DNA of 64,000 nt from Massilia sp. PAMC28688 (GTDB taxonomy: Bacteria > Pseudomonadota > Gammaproteobacteria > Burkholderiales > Burkholderiaceae_D): NCBI RefSeq assembly GCF_019443445.1, contig NZ_CP080378.1, forward strand, positions 2,976,001 through 3,040,000. The letters are read 5' to 3'. The notes under the pieces were generated by a model that was not told the origin of the DNA, searched no databases, and was given only the letters and a program-made list of their open reading frames with translations. A program made the position numbers and the translations under genes. Below are positions 21,914 to 29,076 of this stretch, in pieces. Every line of letters starts with the position of its first letter. Position 1 is the stretch's first letter.

Positions 21914-21985
21914 ACTGTCTCCTCCAATACTTCTCTGAAGTTTGGATTACCGCCCGCCACCGCAAGGTTCGCGGGCGTTTTTTTT
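21914..21985 (+). ncRNA. Candidate small regulatory RNA, about 70 nt
   Basis: Between the predicted promoter and a strong terminator the + strand encodes a short structured RNA. The 5' end contains CTCCTCC (21919-21925), complementary to a Shine-Dalgarno sequence. A first hairpin pairs CCAA(T)ACTTC with GAAGTTTGG around a three-base loop. An unpaired linker follows, then the terminator hairpin and eight T residues, a usual Hfq-binding tail. There is no ORF of note in it. The region is otherwise a gene-free gap between the pump operon and the kinase gene. I do not recognise an Rfam family. Confidence 0.5.
21951..21985 (+). terminator. Intrinsic terminator of the candidate small RNA
   Basis: CGCCCGC (21951-21957) pairs with GCGGGCG (21971-21977). 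The inner ACC/GGT pairs close a GCAA (GNRA) loop, and eight T residues follow at 21978-21985. The T run is on the + strand, so it does not serve the kinase gene that ends nearby on the minus strand. Confidence 0.8.
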
Positions 21986-22015
21986 CGCCCCGGGGGCAGG
22001 TCCGACGTGGTCTGA

Positions 22016-23368
22016 TTACTGGCGCGGGCCGCGCAGGGTGAGGGTGAACGTGCTGCCCTGGCCATACGCGCTCTCGAACGACAGCGTACCCCCGAGCAGG
22101 TTGGCCAGGTTCTGGCACAGGTACAGGCCCAGGCCCGCCCCTTCGGCATGGCGGGTGGAGGTGGAATCGAGTTGCGAAAAGGCCTGGAACAGCTTGTGCT
22201 GGTCTTCCACCTTGATGCCGGCCCCCGTGTCCTGCACGTGGAACTGGGTCAGCACCGACTGGCCTTCCAGCTTTTGTGCCAGCGACACCTTGATGGAACC
22301 ACTGTCGGTGAACTTGATGGCATTGTTGATCAGGTTGATGATGATCTGGGTCAGCGCCCGCTTGTCAGAATCGACCACGATCGGTTCGGGCGGCATGTCC
22401 ACCGTCAGCACCAGTGACTTTTGCGCAGCCAGCTGGCGCAGCGTGTCGGCCGTCTGGGCCACCAGGTCCTGGCACAGGATGCGCTCGACCGCCAGCGTTA
22501 CCTTGCCCGCTTCTATCTTGGCCACATCGAGGATATCGTTGATCAGCGAGAGCAGGTGGCGCGCGCTGGTGCGGATGGTGGTGAGCTGCTTGTCCTGGTC
22601 GGGCGTGAGCGGGCCGGGCAGCTTCATGAGCAGCGCGCCGGTAAAGCCGATGATGGCGTTGAGCGGTGTGCGCAGCTCGTGCGACATGTTGGCGATAAAA
22701 GCCGACTTCATGCGGCTCGCCTCGGCCAGTTCCAGGTTCTTGTGCGCGATTTCGCGGTTGGTGTTTTCCAGCTCCGCGGCGTGGTGCGCCAGGCGCATGT
22801 TCAGTTCAATCACCTGGCGTTCGCGCGCCTGCAGTTCGCCATTGACCTGCACCGCCTGCTCGTAGGTGGAAATGAGCAGGTCCAGGATCTGCTGGCGTCC
22901 CGCATTGATGAAATGCTTTTGCTCGCCCAGGTACAGGGCAATGCCTTCGTCGGCCGGCGCTTCGCGCAGCTTGGTGTTGACCAGCATGTGCTGGATGCGG
23001 CTGAGCAGATACTCTTCCGAATACGGCTTGCGCACAAAATTGTCGGCCCCGCATTCTATGCCGCGGATGATGTCCTTGGGGTCGTTGAGGGCCGTGACGA
23101 GGATCACGGGAATGTCGCGCAGGGCGGGATCGGTCTTGATGGCGCTGCACAGTTCATAGCCATTCATTTCCGGCATGATAATGTCGGACAGGACCAGCTG
23201 CGGACGGTGTTCCCTGAGCAGTGCCAGCGCCAGGCGGCCATTGGTGGCCACCCGCACGCGGTAGGATTTCGACTGAATCAGGCGGCGCAGGCGCTCTGCC
23301 TGGGTGGGACTGTCTTCGACAATGAGGATTTCAAACTGCTCTGGCTGGAATTCGAAAGACGGATCCAC
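22016..23368 (-). CDS. Response-regulator/histidine-kinase hybrid (REC-HisKA-HATPase)
   Basis: A soluble two-component protein of about 450 residues with the receiver domain first. ILIVEDSPTQAERL and the phospho-acceptor Asp in LVLSDIIMPEMNG (Asp62) are visible. A coiled linker follows, then HisKA with FIANMSHELRTPLNAIIGF (phospho-His230) and an ATPase domain with N box NLINNAIKFTD and G boxes DTGAGI and GAGLGLYL. No membrane segment is seen, so it takes its signal from another kinase or partner. The frame opens at an ATG at 23389, but AGGAG sits 5 nt before the GTG at 23368, so GTG is the better start. Target unknown. Confidence 0.9.
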   Translation of the reverse strand: MDPSFEFQPEQFEILIVEDSPTQAERLRRLIQSKSYRVRVATNGRLALALLREHRPQLVLSDIIMPEMNGYELCSAIKTDPALRDIPVILVTALNDPKDIIRGIECGADNFVRKPYSEEYLLSRIQHMLVNTKLREAPADEGIALYLGEQKHFINAGRQQILDLLISTYEQAVQVNGELQARERQVIELNMRLAHHAAELENTNREIAHKNLELAEASRMKSAFIANMSHELRTPLNAIIGFTGALLMKLPGPLTPDQDKQLTTIRTSARHLLSLINDILDVAKIEAGKVTLAVERILCQDLVAQTADTLRQLAAQKSLVLTVDMPPEPIVVDSDKRALTQIIINLINNAIKFTDSGSIKVSLAQKLEGQSVLTQFHVQDTGAGIKVEDQHKLFQAFSQLDSTSTRHAEGAGLGLYLCQNLANLLGGTLSFESAYGQGSTFTLTLRGPRQ

Positions 23369-23407
23369 GGCTTCTCCTGACGCCTTCATAGGTTAGATCT
23401 GACTATA

Positions 23408-24145
23408 TCACGCATCCTCGCCCTGGAAAGCGTGCGCACGCCACGTGAGCACCAGGGTGTCGCGGTGGCCGTCGGGGCCAATCGGCTGGATCGGCGTGGA
23501 CTCGTGGATCACGCGCGCATCATCGAGCAGCAGCAAGGTCCACGGTTCGGTCATCGTGAAGCGCTGGCCGCCCGGGCCATCGGCTTCGAACACACGCGTC
23601 TCGCCGCCCTTGATGTTGGTGCGGCCGACCAGCAGTACGGCCACGAAATCGACGCCGTCGCGGTGCGCGCCTTCCGGCGTGGGCCGGCCAATGCCTTCCA
23701 GGGTATCGATGCGGAACTGGTGCGCCTCCACATACCACGGCTGCGCGGCGCGCACCGAGGAACACACCTGGCCGAGGGCGCGCAGCAGCCTGGCCCACGC
23801 AGGATTGGCCACGGTGGCGGGGGCAATCGGCTCGAACAGGCGGTGCATGCCGCCGTGCAGGGCGTTGTACTCGATCGGCTGCCAGTGTGCACGGTGCGCT
23901 GTCTGCACCAGCTGCGCGCCATCGTCGATGAAGCACGCGTGGCGCCGGCGCCGGTAATTGCCGCCATCCTTGAGGTAGTTATCCTGGGCCAGCGCATCCC
24001 AGCTGGGAATCAGGGTATCGAGCTGGTCCAGGCTGCAGCCGGCCAGCGCCGCCACATCGCGGGCGGCGAGCAGGGCGTAGCCATGGATTTTGAGGGCGGC
24101 GGCCAGAGTGGGCAGGGGTGTGAAAGGTGGCGCGTAAGATGTCAT
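23408..24145 (-). CDS. 2OG-Fe(II) dioxygenase (PF10014-like)
   Basis: The product of about 245 residues contains PTPEGAHRDGVDFVAVLLVGR, which carries the iron-binding His-x-Asp (HRD). Downstream come GGETRVFEADG and an Arg-containing tail (HRDTLVLTWRAH). This is the pattern of the small 2OG-Fe dioxygenase family that includes amino-acid hydroxylases. The natural substrate cannot be read from sequence, though free amino acids are a fair guess. The frame extends upstream, but similarity to the family begins near the ATG at 24145 (MTSYAPPFTPLPTLAAALKI). No clear ribosome site is seen. Confidence 0.8.
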   Translation of the reverse strand: MTSYAPPFTPLPTLAAALKIHGYALLAARDVAALAGCSLDQLDTLIPSWDALAQDNYLKDGGNYRRRRHACFIDDGAQLVQTAHRAHWQPIEYNALHGGMHRLFEPIAPATVANPAWARLLRALGQVCSSVRAAQPWYVEAHQFRIDTLEGIGRPTPEGAHRDGVDFVAVLLVGRTNIKGGETRVFEADGPGGQRFTMTEPWTLLLLDDARVIHESTPIQPIGPDGHRDTLVLTWRAHAFQGEDA

Positions 24146-24536
24146 TACGCAAGGGTAACATTTTTGCGGCGGTGCCGCGAGGTGGTCCATCGGCGCCCCT
24201 TCGGCGCTGCTTTCGGGTCCCCCGAATAACTCAGTCCAAATCGCAATAACCGCTCCCATTGCCATCGTCGAGCTGGGACAACATGCGATAGACCGAACCA
24301 TCTTCCAGCTGAAGATCAATGCTTATGAGCAGGAAGTAGGGAACACTTCAATGCCCGGGGGCTGTGGCTTGCTCCAGCGGTGCAGCAGGCACCGCAGTGG
24401 GAACGGCAGTCCATACGATTTTTCCTGGGTGAACAGGCATTTTAAGCAAAGTGCCGTGTCTACATGCCGTTTTGCAAAACTGGGATAAGATGTTGCTTTT
24501 CGCCACGCGCGCCCGTGCCTGCTGGCCCTACAGACG
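24146..24536. other. Gap of 391 bp between divergent genes
   Basis: It separates the dioxygenase (minus) from the cyclase (plus), so it should hold both promoters. A TAAGAT box at 24486-24491 could be a -10 element but has a poor -35. On the minus strand 24238-24340 reads without stops as an acidic peptide (IDLQLEDGSVYRMLSQLDDG) but lacks a start codon; it may be debris. Nothing else is seen. Confidence 0.5.
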
Positions 24537-25781
24537 ATGTCCAGATTCCCGATTGCCACGCCGCTGCGCCTGCGCTTTACCGACCCGGTGGCCGAACAGG
24601 AATTCCTGCTCGACCATCGTCGCGACGCGGCCCGCGAGTTTCGCTGGGGCGTGCTGCTGGCCGCGCTGATGGCGCTGTTGTTCATGTGGCAGGACAACCA
24701 GATTTCCGTCTACGGCTACCGCGCCACCAATATCCGCACCTACCTGATCCTGCCCCTGTGTGGGGCGGTGTGGCTCGCGCTTGGCACGGCTGAGGCGTAC
24801 CGTTTCGTCGAGTCGGTGGCGGGCGCCTTCCTGATCGTCTACAGCGTGCTGGTGGCCGCCATCTTGATAGTGTTCGAGCCGGGTTTTTACGGCTTGTCTG
24901 GCGCTGTCGCCGAGGGCAATTTCCTGATCATCTTGCTGGCCACCTTCACCATGGCCCACCTGCGCGTGGCCACGGCCGCCTGGACGGGGGCGGGCGTGCT
25001 GGCGGTCTACCTGGGCGCGAACTACTGGTATTCCAAGGCCGATTTCACGCTGTTCTTGTATGGGAATTTCTCGAACCTGGTGATGGCCTACCTGCTCGGC
25101 GCCACCGCCTGCACCATGCTCGAGCGCTTGCGCCGGCGCCAGTTCCTCAGCCGGCGCGACCTGGCCAGTGAAAAGGAGCGCTACAAAAATTTGCTGTTTG
25201 CCCTGGTGCCATCGCAGATCGCCGAGCGGATCGAACAGGGCGAACTGCCGGTGGCCGACACGCAGGCCGAGACGGCGATCCTGTATTCCAACTTTGCCGG
25301 CTTTTCCCAGCTGAGCGGGCTGGCGCCGCGTCCTCACCTGCAGCTGCTCAACGAGCTGTTTCATGAATTCGATGTCGCTGCCGAGCGCTACGGCGTGACC
25401 AAGGTCAAGACCATCGGCGACGGTTACCTGGCCGTGTGCGGTGCGCCGGTGCCGGAACTGCGCCGTACTGTGGCCATGGCCCGTTTCGGGCTGGAGATGG
25501 TGGCCATCACGCGCCGCACGGCAGCGCGCTTTAATCTGCCGATCAGCATCCGGGTGGGCATTCATACCGGCACCCTGATCGCCGGGGTGATCGGCAAGGA
25601 CCGCTATAGCTTCGACATGGCGGGCGCGTCGGTCGACATGGCCAGCCGCATGGAAGCGAGCGCACCGGCGGACCGGGTGCAAGTGTCCGCAGCTGCCTGC
25701 GAGCGCTTGCAGGGGCAATTTGATGTCGAGCCGTGCGGGTCGGGCGCCTGTTTGCTGCGCGCCCCCCATGCCGGCCCTTAG
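24537..25781 (+). CDS. Membrane class III nucleotide cyclase with altered active-site residues
   Basis: The 414-residue protein has six hydrophobic helices (residues about 37-195), a short helical linker (RRRQFLSRRDLASEKERYKN) and a C-terminal class III cyclase domain (about 245-395). Conserved parts include the second metal Asp in KTIGDGYLAVCG (Asp295), IRVGIHTG and the transition-state Arg in ASRM (Arg371). Two usual residues differ: the first metal Asp is Asn252 (ILYSNFAGF), and the ribose-orienting Asn is Asp367 (GASVDMASRM). The WG of that motif is also lost. It may be weak, use another nucleotide or be a sensor only. The last codons abut a gene fragment on the other strand. Confidence 0.82.
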   Translation: MSRFPIATPLRLRFTDPVAEQEFLLDHRRDAAREFRWGVLLAALMALLFMWQDNQISVYGYRATNIRTYLILPLCGAVWLALGTAEAYRFVESVAGAFLIVYSVLVAAILIVFEPGFYGLSGAVAEGNFLIILLATFTMAHLRVATAAWTGAGVLAVYLGANYWYSKADFTLFLYGNFSNLVMAYLLGATACTMLERLRRRQFLSRRDLASEKERYKNLLFALVPSQIAERIEQGELPVADTQAETAILYSNFAGFSQLSGLAPRPHLQLLNELFHEFDVAAERYGVTKVKTIGDGYLAVCGAPVPELRRTVAMARFGLEMVAITRRTAARFNLPISIRVGIHTGTLIAGVIGKDRYSFDMAGASVDMASRMEASAPADRVQVSAAACERLQGQFDVEPCGSGACLLRAPHAGP

Positions 25782-25912
25782 CCTTTGTCGAGCAGAATGG
25801 TGTCACCTCTTGCCACCAGAACCGCGCCCAGAAATTGCTGGTTGCGTAGGTAGGACTGGACAAGCGCATCCATCCGATCAACCTCGACCGCAGCTGAAAA
25901 CGCGAGCGGACA
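25778..25912 (-). pseudogene. N-terminal remnant of a serine beta-lactamase-like hydrolase
   Basis: On the minus strand CPLAFSAAVEVDRMDALVQ then YLRNQQFLGAVLVARGDTILLDKG reads exactly like the mature N-terminus of class C/AmpH-type serine hydrolases, where GYG would follow. Here a TAA replaces the Tyr codon, and the frame runs straight into the 3' end of the cyclase gene. The catalytic SxxK region is absent. The start of the signal peptide appears out of frame (MRYAFVRSR in the next frame). I take it as a deletion remnant. Confidence 0.6.
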
Positions 25913-26295
25913 AAAGCATATCTCATCCTCAAGTAGCTGATTTCTGGATTCACTATGATGACCAGTACGGCCACGATCAGCGGGATCGACAGAAAACTGC
26001 CCCGAGGTTATCGCCATACCGAAATGGGGGCTTCTTAATGCAGGACCCTGAAGTACTCGGTAAAGAAGCGGGGGCAACCGTACAACGGAGCATACGGGCC
26101 GCCGACAGCAAATCACGGCCGCTCCTTGCGCGTTACAGGGGGAATATGGAAACCGGAAAAACAGCACGCAAGGCGTGGAGGCTACTTCAAAGATCACTTT
26201 GATATCAGGCAGCTTCCGCCCCCATAGCGGACTTTGCAACCTAAGTTAGCAGTAGACTTGAATCGTCAAGATTAAGCGCACCATACAGTCATGGT
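25913..26295. other. Gene-free stretch, probably decayed DNA
   Basis: Frames on both strands cover this region but none looks like a protein, and base composition is lower in G+C than its neighbours. A short plus-strand frame at 25960-26037 (ISGIDRKLPRGYRHTEMGAS) may be another fragment but is too short to name. Confidence 0.5.
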
Positions 26296-26655
26296 TCAGG
26301 TTTTTAGCGCGCATCCGTAGAGCGGTGTATTCCATCCGTACGTCATTCCCATGGCCAGACCCAGCGCGACCCAAACGAAACCGGGCATGCTTATGCGCTT
26401 GTTGATTAGTTTGATCACGTTCTGGCGCACGCAAAGCGCCACACAAAGCACAATTGCAGGTACGCCTAGCAGAATTTGAGGAACTGCCGGCATGAACAGG
26501 CCGAACAAAAGGATGGTGAAGCCAACGGCGTCGACTACCCCACACTTTGCCAGATACATACCGAAAACGGCGGCGGTTACCGTAAGTGCGCCCGTTACAA
26601 ATGAATAGGTCCAGCTTGGCCGAATAGACGTGTAGGGATTAGGTTGGTTTAGCAT
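26296..26655 (-). CDS. Hypothetical small membrane protein
   Basis: A 119-residue product beginning MLNQPNPYTSIRPSWTYSF with three or four hydrophobic helices: TGALTVTAAVFGMYLAKC, VGFTILLFGLFMPAVPQILL, GVPAIVLCVALCV and PGFVWVALGLAMGMTYG. The layout is convincing for a membrane protein, but I recognise no family. The frame opens further upstream (26763) without membrane character. Base composition is lower in G+C than the flanking genes, suggesting acquired DNA. No good ribosome site is visible, so the start is uncertain. Confidence 0.5.
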   Translation of the reverse strand: MLNQPNPYTSIRPSWTYSFVTGALTVTAAVFGMYLAKCGVVDAVGFTILLFGLFMPAVPQILLGVPAIVLCVALCVRQNVIKLINKRISMPGFVWVALGLAMGMTYGWNTPLYGCALKT

Positions 26656-26972
26656 TATCGTGATAGAACTTACACTTCTCCATCTAAAGGGCTGCTGTTG
26701 GCTGATCTCGCCATTGGCGAAAGGATAGCAGATTGCCGAAGTGGAAAAATCACGGACTATCACGACAGGCCGCTACCGCCCCAGGCCGTGTAAAAACAGA
26801 CGCACTAACTCCAGTACCCACATTTTACCTTTAAGGGTTCACCTGGAGGCCGCCGCAGGCCCTTAAGGCCAGCGGAGTTTTTCCCGGACCTAGCGGGATC
26901 ATCAGCATCGCAAAGGCCCATACGACGCGTAGCGCCAATCACGCTGCGCGGACAGGCTCCCGAACTTTGCGC

Positions 26973-28685
26973 TTAACCTCGTTCTTCAGATCCATCATAT
27001 CCATCAAGTGCTTTGCTTCGCTTATCGGGACTGCCCCCCGTCGGTGCGCGCCATGCGGCAATCCAGTCGATCAACTGGTTTCCTGGAATGGGACGACCCA
27101 TAAAATGTCCTTGGCCCTGGTCGCATCCAAGCGCCGCCAGCAAATGCCAAACCGCAGCGCTTTCGATTCCCTCGGCGACCACGCGCAAGCCGAGGTTGTG
27201 ACCCAGGTCGATGGTGGAACGGACGATCTTGGTGTCATCGATATCATGCTCCATGTTCAGTACAAACGATTTGTCGATCTTCAGTTCATCCACCGGGAGG
27301 CGCTTCAGGTACGCCAGTGAGGAATAGCCCGTGCCGAAGTCATCAATCGACAGGGAAAAACCCATCGCATGCAGGCGTTCCAGGGTTTGCTGGGCGCGGA
27401 CCGGGTCGTCCATGATGGCGCTTTCGGTGATCTCCAGGCAGAACGAGGACGGCGCGAGCTGGTGGCGCGCCAGAATTTCTCCAAACTTGAGCGGCAAGTC
27501 CTGGTCGAGCAAGTCACGCGGGGACAGGTTGACGGACACTTTCAGATCGATACCCACAGCGGCCAGTTGCTGGCACAAGGTAGCCGATTGTTCGAGCACC
27601 CAACGTGTCAGGATTCGAATGAAGCCAGTCTGCTCGGCAAAAGCAATGAATTCATCCGGGAACAGGAAGCCCCGTTCCGGGTGCTCCCAACGCACCAGCG
27701 ACTCGAAACCGACCACCTGACCCGTATTGAGGCTGATCTTTGGCTGCACTCGCAGCCGGAATTCATCACGTTCCATGGCGGCGCGCATTTCGCTCAGCAG
27801 TGAAAGGTTTATTTCACTCGAACCATCGATCCTGGCATCGTAGACGACTGCGCCATCCTTGCGCTGTTTGGCGGCATACATGGCCACCTCGGCAACGCTG
27901 AGCAAGGTGTGGCTGCCGGCGGCATGCTCCGGATAGCCGGCAATGCCGAGGCTTGCGCCGATGTCGACCGTCTGGTCTTCCAGCGACAGCGGTGTTTCCA
28001 GGGATGCCAGAATGCGCGATGCCATGCGTTGCGCCTGCTCGATGCCGGTACCGGGCAGCAGCACGGCAAACTCATCGCCGCCCAGACGGGCGAGTGTGGC
28101 CGGCGCATGCGTGCCATCAGCCAATGCCAGCTGCAGGCGTTGTGCAACCACGCGCAGCAACGAATCGCCATAACTGTGGCCCATGACGTCGTTGACGTAT
28201 TTGAATCGGTCCAGATCCATCATCAGTACAAACACCGAATGCCCGCGCTTTTCTGCGTCCGCAATCGATGCGTCCAACTGCAGGACAAACTGGGCACGGT
28301 TAGGTAGCTCGGTCAGCCGGTCCCAATAGGCGAGGCGGTGGATTTCCTGCTCGCGCGCGGCCACTTTGTCGCGTATGTTGGAAAACGCATCGGCCAATTC
28401 ACTGATCTCATGTTCGTGTATGAACTCTATCTGGCTGTTGCCCGCGCGCCGTCCGGTGCTGGCGGGATACCGGCGCCGACGCGCCATCTGTATGACGGAA
28501 ACAACGCCGGCGGCGCCCGTGACCATGGTGGCTATGGCCAGGCCGATCAGCAGGCTTGCGGCGTGGCCGTCGTCGGCTTCATTGCGCTGATGGATGACCA
28601 GTAAGCCCAGGATTTGCAGGACGATGATCAGCGCCAAGAAGAACACTACAATCACCATGTCCGAATGAGATACACGCGCCTTCAT
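26973..28685 (-). CDS. Membrane GGDEF-EAL c-di-GMP protein
   Basis: A 570-residue protein with two membrane helices (VIVVFFLALIIVLQILGLLV and LLIGLAIATMVTGAAGVVSV) separated by only about 20 residues, a HAMP-like linker (EHEISELADAFSNIRDKVAA), then GGDEF and EAL domains. The cyclase domain has DLDRFKYVNDVMGHSYGD and an intact LGGDEF, so synthesis is possible. The phosphodiesterase domain reads ESLVRW in place of EALVRW and keeps EITES, DDFGTGYSSLAYLKRLP and DELKIDKSF. Both activities may be present. The ATG at 28685 is chosen because the membrane helix follows at once. Confidence 0.88.
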   Translation of the reverse strand: MKARVSHSDMVIVVFFLALIIVLQILGLLVIHQRNEADDGHAASLLIGLAIATMVTGAAGVVSVIQMARRRRYPASTGRRAGNSQIEFIHEHEISELADAFSNIRDKVAAREQEIHRLAYWDRLTELPNRAQFVLQLDASIADAEKRGHSVFVLMMDLDRFKYVNDVMGHSYGDSLLRVVAQRLQLALADGTHAPATLARLGGDEFAVLLPGTGIEQAQRMASRILASLETPLSLEDQTVDIGASLGIAGYPEHAAGSHTLLSVAEVAMYAAKQRKDGAVVYDARIDGSSEINLSLLSEMRAAMERDEFRLRVQPKISLNTGQVVGFESLVRWEHPERGFLFPDEFIAFAEQTGFIRILTRWVLEQSATLCQQLAAVGIDLKVSVNLSPRDLLDQDLPLKFGEILARHQLAPSSFCLEITESAIMDDPVRAQQTLERLHAMGFSLSIDDFGTGYSSLAYLKRLPVDELKIDKSFVLNMEHDIDDTKIVRSTIDLGHNLGLRVVAEGIESAAVWHLLAALGCDQGQGHFMGRPIPGNQLIDWIAAWRAPTGGSPDKRSKALDGYDGSEERG

Positions 28686-29076
28686 GGGCTCGGATGGCTT
28701 GACCACGTGTGAGCGGCAATGCCAGGCAACACAGCGGGGCGCTTGAACAATGTTAGCATTTCGGACATGCTGGTATCCACGATGGTGATTGGCATTTGAG
28801 AATTCGGACTGCACAGGTAATTCGTTGCCTATTGTAACTGCCATGAGGACGGACCGGTATCGGCGAGAAAGCTTTCCCGAGTATCAAGGCGCGCCAAAGA
28901 TATGCGTTCGCCGATTGGCGATTGGAGCGGTTTTCGTTGGCATCACGGAAAAGTACTGCATGAATTAAATCCTGTGTTTTCGGTTTTCTGTCAGACTTGA
29001 TGTGAGTTATCAATGTAGAATTCGCGGAATTAGCCGACGAAACGGTGCCAGCGAAATCAGGGAACTTAGGAAAAGC
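28686..29076. other. Gap of 391 bp between divergent genes
   Basis: It should hold the promoters of the GGDEF-EAL gene (minus) and the DUF1631 gene (plus). AT content is higher than nearby. No clear sigma-70 pair, hairpin or protein-like frame is seen. Confidence 0.45.

Noticed and set aside
24238..24340. Minus-strand stop-free stretch reading as an acidic peptide (IDLQLEDGSVYRMLSQLDDG)
   Set aside because: It has no start codon in frame after the upstream stop and is too short to judge; possibly gene debris.
25960..26037. Plus-strand peptide KLPRGYRHTEMG that resembles the opening of some type I restriction specificity subunits
   Set aside because: Only about a dozen residues are alike and no other restriction gene is near, so chance cannot be excluded.
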